The position numbers were made by a program, and so were the translations under genes. A model generated the notes under the pieces. That model was not told the origin of the DNA and did no database searches. It saw only the letters and a list, made by a program, of their open reading frames with translations. From the NCBI GenBank assembly GCA_902603215.1, contig CACKTW010000003.1:1-58849 (forward strand): a stretch of DNA of 58,849 bases, given 5' to 3'. The DNA is from an uncultured Pelagibacteraceae bacterium (GTDB lineage Bacteria; Pseudomonadota; Alphaproteobacteria; Pelagibacterales; Pelagibacteraceae). Shown piece by piece: positions 18,271 to 29,825 of the stretch (the first letter of the stretch is position 1; every line of letters starts with the position of its first letter).

Positions 18271-18522
18271 ATGTCTAAATCAAAACTGATAATCGATAAT
18301 TTAGCTAAATTAATAGAAGAAGGATTAATTACAACAAAGGATGTAAGTAATGAAGTTAAAAATTCATTAAATTTAAAAAGGGACGAAATTTTGAGTAAAT
18401 TAAACTTTGTAACAAAGGATGAATTTGAGGTTCAAAAAGCAAGATTAGATAAAATTCAAAAAGAGCTTGAATTTTTGAAAAAAAATAAAGAAAAAAAAAT
18501 TAAGAAGGCAAAGAGATTTTAA
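18271..18522 (+). CDS. ubiK: UbiK/BMFP family ubiquinone accessory factor
   Basis: This short protein (83 aa) has an amphipathic N-terminal helix (LIIDNLAKLIEEGLITTKDVSNEV) and a C-terminal coiled coil (FEVQKARLDKIQKELEFL), the BMFP (DUF526) pattern. UbiK assists aerobic ubiquinone synthesis, and BMFP proteins promote membrane fusion in vitro. The C-terminus is a poly-Lys stretch. The last 23 bp overlap the 3' end of the convergent histidine kinase gene. Confidence 0.85.
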   Translation: MSKSKLIIDNLAKLIEEGLITTKDVSNEVKNSLNLKRDEILSKLNFVTKDEFEVQKARLDKIQKELEFLKKNKEKKIKKAKRF

Positions 18523-19816
18523 CCCTCAGACCTTTTTGCGGACTTGTTTCCAAAGAAATATCTCCACCATGAGACTTTATAATATCCGAAGCAATAGACA
18601 AGCCAAGACCAACTCCAGTTTTGTTTTGGCTTCTACTTTTATCTATTCTATAGAAAGGTTTTATTACATTTTTCTTTTCTTTTTCTGAAATCCCTGGGCC
18701 ATCATCATCAATGAAAATCAAAATATTATTCATGCTATTTTTTAATGAAATTTCTGCTTTGTTCCCATAACTCAATGCATTATTTACTAAATTAGTTAAA
18801 CATCTTTTTAGTGAATTAAATCTACCTTTATAAGTAATTTCATTTTCAATTGATAATTTAATTTTATCAGAATCATATTTTGAAACAATGTCAGCCAAAA
18901 GTTGATCTAATTGGAATACATCTGTTTTTTCATTTATCTGAGAACTTGAAAATTCTAAATATTCATTTAGCATTTTTTCCATTTCATCTAAATCATCAGA
19001 CATTTTCTTTGAAATATTTTTATTTTCAAGAAATGCCAATTGTAATTTCAATCTAGTGAGTGGTGTCCTTAAATCATGACTAATCCCAGACAACATTTCA
19101 GATCTTTGATTTAGATGTTTTGTTATTCTTTTTCTCATGCGGTCAAATTCGTAAGCAGCCTGTCTAATTTCCAAAGCTCCAGACGGTCTGAATTCTTTAA
19201 TATTTTCACCTTTTCCAAATTGTTCTGCTGCTTTTGCCAAATTTACAATTGGCCTAGTTTGATTTTTTAGAAAAATAATTGCAATTAAAATTAGTAAAAT
19301 TGCTGGCAAGGTTATCCACAAACCAAATATCCTTGCTGAAGAAGGAGAGATTCTTTCTTTAGGAAAAAAGATTTGTAGCACTCCATCTTGAAATTCAATT
19401 CTTAAGTCAATTATTTCTTTATATCTGGTAGCATCAAACCAATAATTATTAAACTGAGATTTTAATTCTCTTCTTAGAGTTCTATCCATTGGGCTAAACC
19501 ATCTTTCACTTTTATAATTAGGCAATCTTTCGGATTTTAAAAATTTAATTGTAAAATCAAAATTTTGATTATACAGCTTGGTTACTAATTTTTTATTATC
19601 TTCATTTCCTTCTTTATAAACATCTATAATCGTTGATATCTCGCTAACCAATGATCTTGTCATACCTTTATTTGTTTTAATCCAAAGACTATCAAAAAAA
19701 ACGATTGTAATTATTAGTTGTATTAAAATAATTGGCGTCGCAACAATTAATAAAGATCTATAAAAGAGTCTTTTAGGAAGAATCTTTTTTAAAAAACTAT
19801 TCAATCCATAAAACAT
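18500..19816 (-). CDS. EnvZ-like sensor histidine kinase
   Basis: A 438-residue kinase with two membrane helices (about 20-42 and 165-183) flanking a periplasmic loop of some 120 residues, a HAMP linker, H-box ISHDLRTPLTRL (phospho-His about 247), N-box NLVNNALSYG, G1 DDGPGI and G2 GVGLGLSIASDII. It should phosphorylate the OmpR-type regulator whose gene overlaps it. I start at MFYGLNSF (19816), inside the end of the regulator gene; the longer frame adds 18 residues of regulator antiphase. The signal sensed is unknown. Confidence 0.9.
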   Translation of the reverse strand: MFYGLNSFLKKILPKRLFYRSLLIVATPIILIQLIITIVFFDSLWIKTNKGMTRSLVSEISTIIDVYKEGNEDNKKLVTKLYNQNFDFTIKFLKSERLPNYKSERWFSPMDRTLRRELKSQFNNYWFDATRYKEIIDLRIEFQDGVLQIFFPKERISPSSARIFGLWITLPAILLILIAIIFLKNQTRPIVNLAKAAEQFGKGENIKEFRPSGALEIRQAAYEFDRMRKRITKHLNQRSEMLSGISHDLRTPLTRLKLQLAFLENKNISKKMSDDLDEMEKMLNEYLEFSSSQINEKTDVFQLDQLLADIVSKYDSDKIKLSIENEITYKGRFNSLKRCLTNLVNNALSYGNKAEISLKNSMNNILIFIDDDGPGISEKEKKNVIKPFYRIDKSRSQNKTGVGLGLSIASDIIKSHGGDISLETSPQKGLRVKISLPS

Positions 19817-20474
19817 ATCCTGAGCCCCTAATAGTTTGTAAATATTTTGGTTTTTTTGTTTCAATTTCAATTTTGTGTCTTAAACGAGTTATAACAACAT
19901 CAACAGATCTTAGTTTATCGATTTTTATTAATTTACCGATTTCTTCTCTCGCAAACACTTTTCCAGGAGATTGTATCATTTTTTTTAATATCATTTTTTC
20001 AGTGTTGTTTATCTTGAAGTTTTTGCCATCCCTTTCAATAATTGATTTATTTAAGTCTAATTTTGTTTTTCCAAAAAATATTGTATCAAATTTTTGAATT
20101 TCCAAAGTCTTATTAAGAATATTTTTGATTCTTAAAAGCAATTCTTTTGGCTCAAAAGGCTTTCCCAAGTAATCATCAGCGCCCAATTCTAATCCTTCAA
20201 TTTTTTCTTCAGTTTTGCCTTTTGCTGTTAATAAGATTATTGGTATCAAGTTATTTTTTTTTAATTCAGTTGTTAATTCTAAGCCACTTTTTTTAGGCAT
20301 CATTATATCTAAAATTATCAAATCAAATTTTATTAAATTAATTTTATCTTTAGCCTCAAAAGCATCTTTTGCGGTTGATACTAGATATTTGTTTTCTTCC
20401 AAATATTGTTTAACAAGCTCTCTAATTCTATTGTCATCATCAACAACAAGTATATGTGCTAAATATTTATCCAT
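19797..20474 (-). CDS. OmpR/PhoB-family response regulator (PetR-like)
   Basis: The receiver domain has the acidic pair D12-D13, phospho-acceptor D56 in LIILDIMMP and the LLTAKG lysine. The C-terminal winged helix has REEIGKLI, DVVITRLRHKIE and TIRGSGYVLW, typical of OmpR-type DNA binding. Length 225 aa. It overlaps the MarR gene by 8 bp and the kinase by 20 bp, so the three are translationally coupled. A MarR gene beside an OmpR-type gene recalls petP-petR of Rhodobacter capsulatus; that name is by analogy. Streamlined marine alphas keep few two-component systems, so this may have broad scope. Confidence 0.9.
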   Translation of the reverse strand: MDKYLAHILVVDDDNRIRELVKQYLEENKYLVSTAKDAFEAKDKINLIKFDLIILDIMMPKKSGLELTTELKKNNLIPIILLTAKGKTEEKIEGLELGADDYLGKPFEPKELLLRIKNILNKTLEIQKFDTIFFGKTKLDLNKSIIERDGKNFKINNTEKMILKKMIQSPGKVFAREEIGKLIKIDKLRSVDVVITRLRHKIEIETKKPKYLQTIRGSGYVLWIE

Positions 20475-20904
20475 TTACAATTTTTTCTAATATTTCTTTA
20501 AAATTTATAACTGCTTGAGAATCTGAACTTTTTAAAGCTTGATATATTCTTTTTTTTTGTTTTGCAAAAATTTCATCAGCTATTTTTTTACCATTTTTAC
20601 TAAGAAATAAATGTTTATTTCTCGAATCAATCTCTCCTTTTTTTGCAATTACAAAATTTTTTTTCGATAAATCTTTCAAAACTCTATTTAAGCTTTGTTT
20701 GGTAACTTTTAGCTTTCTTAATAGACCAGAAACAGTTATTCCCTCATATTTATCAATTAAATGAATCGTTTTATGGTGTGCTATCCCAAAGGAATATTTG
20801 GCAATTATTTTTTTTGGATCTGCAAAAGTTTCTCTATATGCAAAAAATAATTTTTCTATAAAATCTTTAATTTGTTCGTCTTTTAAGTATAAAACATCTT
20901 TCAT
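20467..20904 (-). CDS. MarR-family transcriptional regulator (PetP-like)
   Basis: A 145-residue winged-helix protein. The helix-turn-helix region is GITVSGLLRKLKVTKQSLNRVLKDLSKKNFV, followed by the wing GEIDSRNKHLFLSKNGKKIADEIF. I start at MKDVLYLK (20904); the 31 extra residues of the longer frame are hydrophobic junk running through the promoter region of ilvE. MarR proteins usually repress their own divergent promoter, and a 17-bp inverted repeat lies 19 bp upstream. Ligand unknown. Confidence 0.85.
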   Translation of the reverse strand: MKDVLYLKDEQIKDFIEKLFFAYRETFADPKKIIAKYSFGIAHHKTIHLIDKYEGITVSGLLRKLKVTKQSLNRVLKDLSKKNFVIAKKGEIDSRNKHLFLSKNGKKIADEIFAKQKKRIYQALKSSDSQAVINFKEILEKIVNG

Positions 20905-20922
20905 TTTATTATATTGGTAAGT

Positions 20923-20955
20923 TATATTGACATAATATATTAAGATAGTTATTTT
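20923..20955 (+). promoter_or_regulatory. Candidate ilvE promoter overlapped by a possible MarR operator
   Basis: On the plus strand a consensus TTGACA (20927-20932) is followed after 17 bp by TATTTT (20950-20955), 40 bp before the ilvE ATG. An inverted repeat, TATATT-5-AATATA (20923-20939), covers the -35 element and sits between ilvE and the divergent MarR gene. The size suits a MarR dimer, but the arms are pure AT, so chance is a real alternative. Confidence 0.45.
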
Positions 20956-20995
20956 TCTAAATAAAAATAATTCTCTATTTTGAATATTATTAAAC

Positions 20996-21883
20996 ATGGA
21001 ATTAGTACCCTACGATAAAAGAAATGGTAAAATTTGGTTTAACAATGAATTTGTTGAATGGACAAATGCAAAAGTTCATGTTTTAAATCATGGCTTGCAT
21101 TATGCAAGTTGTGTTTTTGAAGGTGAAAGGGTTTATGATGGTCAAATTTTTAAACTCGAAGAACATACTGATAGACTTTTTCATTCAGCAAAAAGAATGG
21201 GTTTTGAGATACCATATTCTAAAGAACAAATAAATAAAGTTTGTAAGGAAATAATTACAATACAAAAAGTTCAAAATGGATATGTAAGACCACTTGCTTG
21301 GAGAGGAAGTGAGATGATGGCAATATCTGCTCAAAAAAATAAAATTCATGTTGCAATTGCTACTTGGGAATGGGGCTCATATTTTGATCCAAAATTAAAA
21401 TTAAAAGGAATTAAATTAAATATTTCAAAATGGTATAGGCCATCTCCAAAGTCTGTACCATGGGATACAAAGGCAGCTGGCTTATATATGATTTGTACGC
21501 TTTCAAAACATGAAGCTGAAAGTAAAGGATATACAGATTCTTTAATGCTTGATCATGAAGGAAATATTGCAGAAGCAACCGGAGCTAATATTTTTTTTAA
21601 AAATGACAAGAATGAATTACATACTCCTACGCCGGATTCTTTTTTAGATGGAATAACAAGAAGATGTGTAATTGGTATTGCAAAATCAAAAGGAATAAAA
21701 ATAGTAGAAAGAAAAATTAAGCCTGAAGAAATGTCAAATTTTATAGGTTGTTTTTTAACAGGAACAGCCGCCGAGATTACTCCCGTATCTCAAATTGATA
21801 AATATCAATTTAAAGTATGCAGCACAATCAAAGAATTATCAGAGAGCTATCAAAATTTGGTAAGAAAAAAATCAGCCGCTTAA
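20996..21883 (+). CDS. ilvE: Branched-chain amino acid aminotransferase
   Basis: A fold type IV PLP enzyme that interconverts Leu, Ile and Val with their keto acids. The 295-residue protein has HVLNHGLHYASCVFEG, the PLP Lys in PWDTKAAGLYM, and DSLMLDHEGNIAEATGANIFF with the cofactor-binding segment, then FLTGTAAEITPV. It is complete. It overlaps convergent pgsA by 4 bp. It is the only gene of this pathway in the window. Confidence 0.94.
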   Translation: MELVPYDKRNGKIWFNNEFVEWTNAKVHVLNHGLHYASCVFEGERVYDGQIFKLEEHTDRLFHSAKRMGFEIPYSKEQINKVCKEIITIQKVQNGYVRPLAWRGSEMMAISAQKNKIHVAIATWEWGSYFDPKLKLKGIKLNISKWYRPSPKSVPWDTKAAGLYMICTLSKHEAESKGYTDSLMLDHEGNIAEATGANIFFKNDKNELHTPTPDSFLDGITRRCVIGIAKSKGIKIVERKIKPEEMSNFIGCFLTGTAAEITPVSQIDKYQFKVCSTIKELSESYQNLVRKKSAA

Positions 21884-22464
21884 TTTTTTTCATCTTCTGA
21901 GATAGCGTGATCTATTCCTTTTCTCAGATAATCATATCCCGTGTATATTGTTAAAAATGCAGATAACCAAAGGAGGATAATCCCAATAGTTTGAGCATTG
22001 TAATCTTGAAAATTGATTAGTGTATTTCCAGTCTCTCTAGTAAGCAAAATAGATATTGAAAACATTTGAATAAAAGTTTTTACTTTTGCAAGACTCGAAA
22101 CGGGCATTTTTATTTTAATTTTAGCTAAAAATTCTCTCAAACCCGATATTAGAATTTCTCTTGTTAATATGATAACTGCAGCAATAACTTCAAAATTTTT
22201 AATTGTTCCATCTGCTACCAAAAGTATTAAAGCTGAACAAACTAGAATTTTATCTGCAATCGGATCTAATAATTCTCCAAGCTTAGATTCTTCTTTGAAT
22301 AATCTGGCTAATAAACCATCTAAAAAATCACTAAAACTTGCTATTACAAATAATATAAAAGGTATTAAATCTCCATAAAGACCAGGAAGAAAAAAAGAAA
22401 AGACAAAAATTGGAACTATAATTATTCTTCCGATAGTCAATATGTTTGGTATTTTAAATTTCAT
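21880..22464 (-). CDS. pgsA: CDP-diacylglycerol--glycerol-3-phosphate 3-phosphatidyltransferase
   Basis: PgsA makes phosphatidylglycerol phosphate in the inner membrane. The CDP-alcohol phosphotransferase motif DGx2ARx8Gx3Dx3D is exact: it begins DGLLAR and ends GELLDPIAD. The 194-residue protein has about five hydrophobic helices and starts MKFKIPNILTIGRI, typical of PgsA. Last gene of the uvrB-to-pgsA string, 3 bp after uvrC; uvrC-pgsA adjacency is widespread in proteobacteria. Confidence 0.94.
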   Translation of the reverse strand: MKFKIPNILTIGRIIIVPIFVFSFFLPGLYGDLIPFILFVIASFSDFLDGLLARLFKEESKLGELLDPIADKILVCSALILLVADGTIKNFEVIAAVIILTREILISGLREFLAKIKIKMPVSSLAKVKTFIQMFSISILLTRETGNTLINFQDYNAQTIGIILLWLSAFLTIYTGYDYLRKGIDHAISEDEKN

Positions 22465-22467
22465 AAA

Positions 22468-24303
22468 TTATTCGTGGAAAAAATTATATATTTTTTTTGC
22501 AACTTTTTCTTCAATTCCTTCCACTGACTTGATTTCATCTAAACTTGCAGATTCAACTAATTTAGCAGAACCAAAATAGTTTAATAAAGCTCTTTTTCTG
22601 ATAGATCCTATACCTTTGATTTGATCTAACAATGATTTTTTTAAACCTTTTTTTCTTTTATCTCTATGAGCACTAATTGCAAATCTATGTGCCTCATCTC
22701 TTAGTCTCTGAAGCAAAAATAAAACAGGATCATTCCGTGTAAATTTAAAAGCTTGTTTTTTATGAAAAAATGTTTCATTTCCACTATTCCTAAATTTTCC
22801 TTTCGCAATAGCAATAATTGGCAAATCATATAATCCAAATTCATCAAGGATATTTCTAGCAATATTATATTGACCTTTGCCACCGTCAATTATTACAAGA
22901 TCTGGAATAGATAATGAGCCAACAGTTTCTTTAACTGCTTTACTAAATCTTCTAATTAAGACCTCTTTCATCATTCCATAGTCATCATTTTCTATTCCTT
23001 CGGTCTTTATATTAAATTTTCTATATCTTTTTTTAATAAAACCTTCATGCCCATAAGAAATTAAAGCACCAATGCTATCCGAGCCAGAAATATGACTATT
23101 GTCATAAACTTCAACTAAATTGATATCATTTTTTAAAGAAAATTTATTACAAACACTTTCAAAAAGATTTTTATTATTGCTTGTTTCATAAATTTTTCTA
23201 GTTAGCGCTTCTTTTGCATTTTTTTCAGCAAGAGCAACAATTTTTGCTTTATTGCCTTTTTTTACGACTTGAATAGATATTGATTTTTCCTCTTTTAGTT
23301 CCAAAGTTTTTTCAATTAACTTTTGATCTTTGATTTCTGAGTTGATAACTATTAATTTTGGTATATTTTTATTTTCATAAAATTGCATGATAAAAGAAGA
23401 TAGTATTTCCTTAATATTTTGGTCGGGGTCATGTTTGGGAAAAAAAGATTGATTTCCCCAGTTTTGTTTAGATCTAAAAAAAAATATCTGAATGCAAGCC
23501 TTGCCCGATTCTTTATGTATGGCAATTACGTCCGCATCTACAAGATTAGTTTCATTAACTTTTTGAGATGATCGAATGCTATTTAATGCTCGAATACGAT
23601 CTCTAAAAATTGATGCTTTTTCAAAATTAAGATTTTTGCTTGCTCTTTCCATTTCTTTAGATAAGTTTTTTTGAATTTCTCTAGACTTTCCCGCAATGAA
23701 ATTTACGGCATCATCCACCAATTTTTTGTAATCTTTTTTTTCTATTTTGCCCACACAAGGAGCTGAACATCTTTTAATTTGATATAAGATGCATGGCCTT
23801 TTTCTATTTTTAAAAATTGTATCATCGCAAACTCTTAATAGAAAAATTTTTTGTAATATTTTGATTGTCCAGTTTGCGGATCCAGCGGACGCAAATGGAC
23901 CAAAATAATAACCTTTTTTTGTTTTCTTTCCTCTATGTTTTGTTACTTGCGGCCAATCTTCATTTTTACTTATAAATATAAATGGAAAAGATTTATCATC
24001 TCTTAATAGAATATTAAATTTTGGTCTATATTTTTTAATAAGATTTGCTTCAAGCAAAAGTGCTTCGCTTTCGTTAGAAGTTGTTACGATTTCAAGATTT
24101 CTTGTTTGCGAAAGCATTCTTTCAGTTCTTATTATTAAATTTTTTTCAGAAATATAATTTTTCAGTCTACTTGGTAGATTTTTTGCTTTGCCGATATATA
24201 AAATTTCATTTTTTTCATTTAACATTTTATATATGCCTGGACTTTTTGTAATAAAAGGTAGTTTTTTTTTTATTATTTGTTTGCCTTTTTCGGAACTAAA
24301 CAT
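22468..24303 (-). CDS. uvrC: Excinuclease ABC subunit C
   Basis: UvrC makes both incisions of nucleotide excision repair. The 611-residue protein has the N-terminal GIY-YIG nuclease ([20 protein letters not shown]), a Cys-rich region ([15 protein letters not shown]), a UVR domain ([16 protein letters not shown]), the RNase H-like second nuclease ([26 protein letters not shown]) and a C-terminal helix-hairpin-helix. It overlaps folB by 8 bp. Its partner uvrB is two genes upstream in the same string. Confidence 0.97.
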   Translation of the reverse strand: MFSSEKGKQIIKKKLPFITKSPGIYKMLNEKNEILYIGKAKNLPSRLKNYISEKNLIIRTERMLSQTRNLEIVTTSNESEALLLEANLIKKYRPKFNILLRDDKSFPFIFISKNEDWPQVTKHRGKKTKKGYYFGPFASAGSANWTIKILQKIFLLRVCDDTIFKNRKRPCILYQIKRCSAPCVGKIEKKDYKKLVDDAVNFIAGKSREIQKNLSKEMERASKNLNFEKASIFRDRIRALNSIRSSQKVNETNLVDADVIAIHKESGKACIQIFFFRSKQNWGNQSFFPKHDPDQNIKEILSSFIMQFYENKNIPKLIVINSEIKDQKLIEKTLELKEEKSISIQVVKKGNKAKIVALAEKNAKEALTRKIYETSNNKNLFESVCNKFSLKNDINLVEVYDNSHISGSDSIGALISYGHEGFIKKRYRKFNIKTEGIENDDYGMMKEVLIRRFSKAVKETVGSLSIPDLVIIDGGKGQYNIARNILDEFGLYDLPIIAIAKGKFRNSGNETFFHKKQAFKFTRNDPVLFLLQRLRDEAHRFAISAHRDKRKKGLKKSLLDQIKGIGSIRKRALLNYFGSAKLVESASLDEIKSVEGIEEKVAKKIYNFFHE

Positions 24304-24718
24304 TTTCTCTTTTTTTTGTGATTTCTATTCCAACCGAACTTGTTTCTTTCAAGATATCTAATTTTTCTATTCTAAGCATTATCTTCAAAATTCTACGGTC
24401 TTTAAATAGTTCATCAAATGTAGCTTCAGCTAAAGATTCCAAAAAATTGAAATGTTTTTTTCGAATTAAATTTGAAATAATTGCAACAACTTTTTTATAA
24501 TTTACTATTGATTTAATATCGTTGTCATTTTTAGGTTTTTGGTTTCTAAAATTTATTATTAAGTTAAATCTAACACGTTGTTTATTTATTTTTTCGGAAC
24601 TGTAATAGCCTAATTTAAAATTTAAAATTAAATCTCTGATAATAATTTTATTTTCATATGAAAAATATAATTTTTTTTTCTTTACTAATTTGATAATGTT
24701 GTTTTTGTTTTTTTTCAT
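24296..24718 (-). CDS. folB: Dihydroneopterin aldolase family protein
   Basis: FolB cleaves dihydroneopterin to 6-hydroxymethyldihydropterin in folate synthesis. The 140-residue protein has [23 protein letters not shown], with the usual GxxxxE region altered to GYYSSEK, then [12 protein letters not shown] and [17 protein letters not shown] features ([16 protein letters not shown]). I start at ATG 24718, which overlaps the SDR stop as ATGA; the longer frame adds 11 residues. Divergence from classical FolB is notable, so the activity is likely but not certain. Confidence 0.8.
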   Translation of the reverse strand: MKKNKNNIIKLVKKKKLYFSYENKIIIRDLILNFKLGYYSSEKINKQRVRFNLIINFRNQKPKNDNDIKSIVNYKKVVAIISNLIRKKHFNFLESLAEATFDELFKDRRILKIMLRIEKLDILKETSSVGIEITKKRENV

Positions 24719-25470
24719 TCTTTGCCTTTTAGTATATCTGGTGTCTGCCAATTCAAACTTTGACCACTATCAACAGCCATTATTTGACCAGTAATTGAAC
24801 TATTTTTAATAAAAAAGTCAACAGCATTACATATTTCATTTATATCTACTTGTTTTTTTAAAGGTGTTGCTAAATATTGTTTTCTAAAGTGTTTTTCAGA
24901 CTGTCTTTTATTTTTTAAAGTAGGTCCAGGAGCTATACCATTTACTCTTATATTTGGAGCAAGGCTCATAGCACTTGTTTTAGTTAGCGTATAAAGACCT
25001 GTCTTACTTATTGTATATGAGAAGAAGTGTGGAGTTAGTTTAAATACTCTCTGATCAATAATGTTAATTATATTGTTATTTTTTCCTTTTATATTTTTAG
25101 CAAATTCTTTTGATAAAAGGGCTGGTGCTCTTAAATTTGTTCTTAAATGTTTACCCCAACTATCTGTTGTGAAATTTTCAAGCTTATCATTTTCAAATAA
25201 TGAAGCGTTATTAATTAAGCAATCAAAGCATTTTAATTTAAATTTTGCAAATTTTATTACTTTATTTACATCTTGTTCTTTACTTAAGTCACCTTTTACC
25301 AAGTATACTTTTGTTTTATTTTTAGATAATTTTTTTTTTAATTTTTCGGCTTTTGACTTAGATTTATTAAAATGAATTACAATTTCTTTTCCTGGACCTG
25401 ATAATTTTTCTGCAATTGCAGAACCAATTCTTGTAGCTCCTCCGGTAATAATTATTTTATTTGCTTCCAT
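24715..25470 (-). CDS. Pteridine reductase-like short-chain dehydrogenase (FolM/PTR1 type)
   Basis: A 251-residue SDR. The cofactor loop reads TGGATRIG (9-16), the TGxxxRxG form of pteridine reductases rather than the common TGxxxGxG. NNAS is at 87-90. The catalytic Ser of ordinary SDRs is replaced by D139, with Y152 and K156, giving the Asp-13-Tyr-4-Lys spacing of Leishmania PTR1. It overlaps folB, so a dihydropterin or dihydrofolate reductase role is likely. The FolM name is by resemblance; another reductase substrate is possible. It overlaps the uvrB end by 19 bp. Confidence 0.75.
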   Translation of the reverse strand: MEANKIIITGGATRIGSAIAEKLSGPGKEIVIHFNKSKSKAEKLKKKLSKNKTKVYLVKGDLSKEQDVNKVIKFAKFKLKCFDCLINNASLFENDKLENFTTDSWGKHLRTNLRAPALLSKEFAKNIKGKNNNIINIIDQRVFKLTPHFFSYTISKTGLYTLTKTSAMSLAPNIRVNGIAPGPTLKNKRQSEKHFRKQYLATPLKKQVDINEICNAVDFFIKNSSITGQIMAVDSGQSLNWQTPDILKGKE

Positions 25471-27623
25471 TTCTTTTTCCCTTTTTGAGCTCTCGTTCCA
25501 GGCATACCCATAGTGGATCTTCCCTTAGGATAAAGCTTGTTATTAAGACTATACTGTTTTGCTTTAGGATTTAAATCAATTTCTAATTCAGTGTTTTCTA
25601 ATTTTCTTATTTCATCTCTAATTTTTGCCGCTTCCTCAAATTCTAAATTGGCAGCAGAATCCTTCATTTTTTTCTTTAATATTTTTAAGTGTTTTTTAAG
25701 ATTTCCTCCAATGTTTGATCCAGTACCAACTTTCACATAATCTTTTTCATAAACAGATTCCAAAATATCACTAATTTCCTTTTGAACTGTTTTGGCGCTT
25801 ATCTTATTTTTTTTATTATATTCTAACTGTTTTTTTCTACGCCTATTAGTTTCTGAAATAGATTTTTCAATGCTTTTTGTTTTTTTATCAGCATACAAAA
25901 TTACTTTACCTTCTATATTTCTAGCAGCTCTACCTATTGTTTGAATTAAAGATGTTTCTGATCTCAAAAAACCTTCTTTATCAGCATCTAATATTGCAAC
26001 CAAAGAACATTCCGGAATATCCAATCCTTCTCTTAGTAGATTTATACCAACCAAAACATCAAAAACACCCATTCTTAAATCTCTCATTATTTCAATTCTT
26101 TCTAGAGTATTAATATCAGAATGCAGGTATCTAACTTTAATACCATTTTCATGAAGGTATTCTGTTAAATCTTCGGACATTTTTTTTGTAAGAGTGGTAA
26201 CCAAAACTCTAAAATTTTTTTCTACAATTTTTCTACATTCATGCATTAAATCATCTACTTGATTTTTAGCTGGCCTTACTTCAACTTCAGGATCTATTAA
26301 ACCAGTTGGCCTAATAACTTGATCAACATACTTTCCATTTACTTGTTTTAATTCCCACGGCCCCGGAGTTGCCGACACAAAGACAGTTTGAGTTCTCATC
26401 ATGTCCCACTCTTCAAATTTTAATGGACGATTATCCATACAAGAGGGTAGTCTAAAACCATATTCTGCCAATGTGCTTTTTCTTGATCTATCACCTTTGT
26501 ACATTCCATTTAATTGAGGTACAGTTACGTGACTTTCATCAACAAATATTAATGTGTTATCTGGAAAATATTCAAACAAAGTAGGAGGAGGTTCTCCTGG
26601 GTTACGCCCAGATAAAAATCTAGAATAGTTTTCAATTCCAGCACAAGTTCCTGTTGCTTCTATCATTTCCAAATCAAATTTTGTTCTTTCCTCAAGCCTT
26701 TGTGCTTCTAATAATTTATTTTCATTTTTGTGTTTAACTAAAGTCTTTTTTAATTCTTCTTTAATTTTTATTATTGCTTGTTCTATAGTTGGTCTAGGTG
26801 TTATGTAGTGGCTGTTCGCATAGATCTTTATTAAATTGAAATCCTTTGTTTTATCTCCAGTCAAAGGATCAAACTCTTCAATTTTTTCTAATTTGTTTCC
26901 AAATAAAATTAACCTCCAAGCTCTATCTTCCAAGTGGGATGGAAATATTTCTAAACTTTCTCCTCTTACTCTGAAAGTTCCCCTGTAGAAGTTTTGATCA
27001 TTTCTTTTATATTGCAAATTAACAAACATTTTTATCAACTCTTCTCTATTATAATTTTTGTTTTTTTCTAGAGTTACTGTCATTTTGCTATAAGCCTCAA
27101 CTGATCCAAGGCCATAGATACAAGAAACGCTGGCAACTATAATTACATCATCTCTTTCTAACAAAGATCGTGTTGCAGAGTGTCTCATTCTATCGATTTG
27201 TTCATTAATAGAAGCTTCTTTTTCTATATATGTATTTGTTTTTGGAACGTAAGCTTCAGGAGTATAATAGTCATAGTAAGATACAAAATATTCAACAGCA
27301 TTTTCAGGAAAGAAAGATTTCATTTCTCCATAAAGCTGCGCTGCCAACGTTTTGTTTGGAGCTAAAATTAAAGCAGGTCTATTACATTCTTCTATAACTT
27401 TTGCCATTGTAAAAGTTTTTCCAGAACCAGTAACTCCTAATAGAACTTGATTATTTTCACCTTTTTTTGCTTTTTTAACCAATTCTTTAATTGCACCGGG
27501 CTGATCACCCGCAGGTTTAAAGTTGCTTACAACTTTTAGTTTTTTTCCACCTTCAAGTTTTTTGCTAAAAAGTGAACTTGAACCTTGAATTTCTGTAATT
27601 TTATCTTGGTAAGTATTTTGCAT
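25452..27623 (-). CDS. uvrB: Excinuclease ABC subunit B
   Basis: UvrB is the damage-verifying helicase-like subunit. Domains seen are Walker [11 protein letters not shown], the beta-hairpin [12 protein letters not shown] that clamps DNA, DEAD-like [11 protein letters not shown], motif [11 protein letters not shown] and a C-terminal UVR domain ([17 protein letters not shown]) that binds UvrC. I start at MQNTYQDK (27623, 723 aa); the longer frame runs antisense into the aminotransferase gene. It heads uvrB-SDR-folB-uvrC-pgsA and is divergent from aatA by 35 bp. Confidence 0.96.
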   Translation of the reverse strand: MQNTYQDKITEIQGSSSLFSKKLEGGKKLKVVSNFKPAGDQPGAIKELVKKAKKGENNQVLLGVTGSGKTFTMAKVIEECNRPALILAPNKTLAAQLYGEMKSFFPENAVEYFVSYYDYYTPEAYVPKTNTYIEKEASINEQIDRMRHSATRSLLERDDVIIVASVSCIYGLGSVEAYSKMTVTLEKNKNYNREELIKMFVNLQYKRNDQNFYRGTFRVRGESLEIFPSHLEDRAWRLILFGNKLEKIEEFDPLTGDKTKDFNLIKIYANSHYITPRPTIEQAIIKIKEELKKTLVKHKNENKLLEAQRLEERTKFDLEMIEATGTCAGIENYSRFLSGRNPGEPPPTLFEYFPDNTLIFVDESHVTVPQLNGMYKGDRSRKSTLAEYGFRLPSCMDNRPLKFEEWDMMRTQTVFVSATPGPWELKQVNGKYVDQVIRPTGLIDPEVEVRPAKNQVDDLMHECRKIVEKNFRVLVTTLTKKMSEDLTEYLHENGIKVRYLHSDINTLERIEIMRDLRMGVFDVLVGINLLREGLDIPECSLVAILDADKEGFLRSETSLIQTIGRAARNIEGKVILYADKKTKSIEKSISETNRRRKKQLEYNKKNKISAKTVQKEISDILESVYEKDYVKVGTGSNIGGNLKKHLKILKKKMKDSAANLEFEEAAKIRDEIRKLENTELEIDLNPKAKQYSLNNKLYPKGRSTMGMPGTRAQKGKKKWKQIK

Positions 27624-27652
27624 TTCTGTTATTAAATATTTAATAAATATAG

Positions 27653-28858
<1,206 letters not shown>

Positions 28859-28859
28859 T

Positions 28860-29804
28860 TTAGTGTGATAAAAACTTTTCAGCTTCCAAGGCGGCAATAC
28901 ATCCCATACCAGCCGCAGTCACTGCTTGTCTAAATATTTTATCTTTAACATCACCAGCAGCATATACGCCCGGTATATTTGTAACAGTAGAATCCGGTTT
29001 GGTTATAAGATACCCTTCTTTATCCATATTTAACTGTCCTTTAAATAGAGATGTTGCTGGATCATGACCTATTGCTATAAAAAGTCCATCAATTTTTAAT
29101 TCGCTTGTTTTATTTGTCTTTACATTTTTTATTTTTATTCCTTTAACATTTTTTGGATTTTTTTCACCAAACACATCTTCAACAATTGTATCCCAAACAA
29201 TTTCAATTTTTTTATTATTCATTAATCTTGATTGTAAAAGTTTTTCTGCCCTCAACTTATCTCTTCGGTGTATTAAAGTAACTTTTGATGCAAATTTAGT
29301 TAAAAACATTGCTTCTTCGACAGCAGCATTTCCACCACCAACAACCGCAACTTCTTTTCCTTTAAAGAAGAAACCATCACATGTTGCACATGCCGATACC
29401 CCAAATCCTTTAAATTCTTGTTCTGATTTTATATTAAGCCATCTAGCTTGAGCTCCAGTAGAAATGATTAAACTATCAGCAGTATAAACTTGTCCCCCAT
29501 CTCCTATAGCCTTAAAAGGTTTTTCATTTAATTTTACTTCCTTAATATGATCTTCAATTACTTCTGTGCCAACAGTTGTTGCTTGTTTTTTCATTTGCTC
29601 CATTAACCATGGTCCTTGTATTACATCTGCGAAACCAGGATAATTTTCAACATCAGTTGTTGTAGATAGTTGGCCACCTGGCTCTACTCCATTTATAAGG
29701 ATTGGTTTTAGCATTGCTCTTGCAGCATAAACTGCAGCAGTATAACCAGCGGGACCAGATCCTAAAATTAACACTTTTGTGTGTTTTGTTGGATTTTGAC
29801 TCAT
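28860..29804 (-). CDS. trxB: Thioredoxin reductase
   Basis: TrxB moves electrons from NADPH to thioredoxin. The 314-residue flavoprotein has FAD loop GSGPAG (15-20), redox pair CATC at 139-142, NADPH loop GGGNAAVEEA, and C-terminal FAD motif GVYAAGDV. Low-molecular-weight type. It is monocistronic, with a 21-bp gap to the divergent ELM1-like gene. Confidence 0.95.
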   Translation of the reverse strand: MSQNPTKHTKVLILGSGPAGYTAAVYAARAMLKPILINGVEPGGQLSTTTDVENYPGFADVIQGPWLMEQMKKQATTVGTEVIEDHIKEVKLNEKPFKAIGDGGQVYTADSLIISTGAQARWLNIKSEQEFKGFGVSACATCDGFFFKGKEVAVVGGGNAAVEEAMFLTKFASKVTLIHRRDKLRAEKLLQSRLMNNKKIEIVWDTIVEDVFGEKNPKNVKGIKIKNVKTNKTSELKIDGLFIAIGHDPATSLFKGQLNMDKEGYLITKPDSTVTNIPGVYAAGDVKDKIFRQAVTAAGMGCIAALEAEKFLSH

Positions 29805-29825
29805 ATCAAAGTTATATAGTTATAA

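Noticed and set aside
18500-18522. Frameshift at the ends of ubiK and the kinase gene
   Set aside because: Both proteins end with family-appropriate C-termini; the overlap is a genuine convergent overlap like that of petC and ychF.
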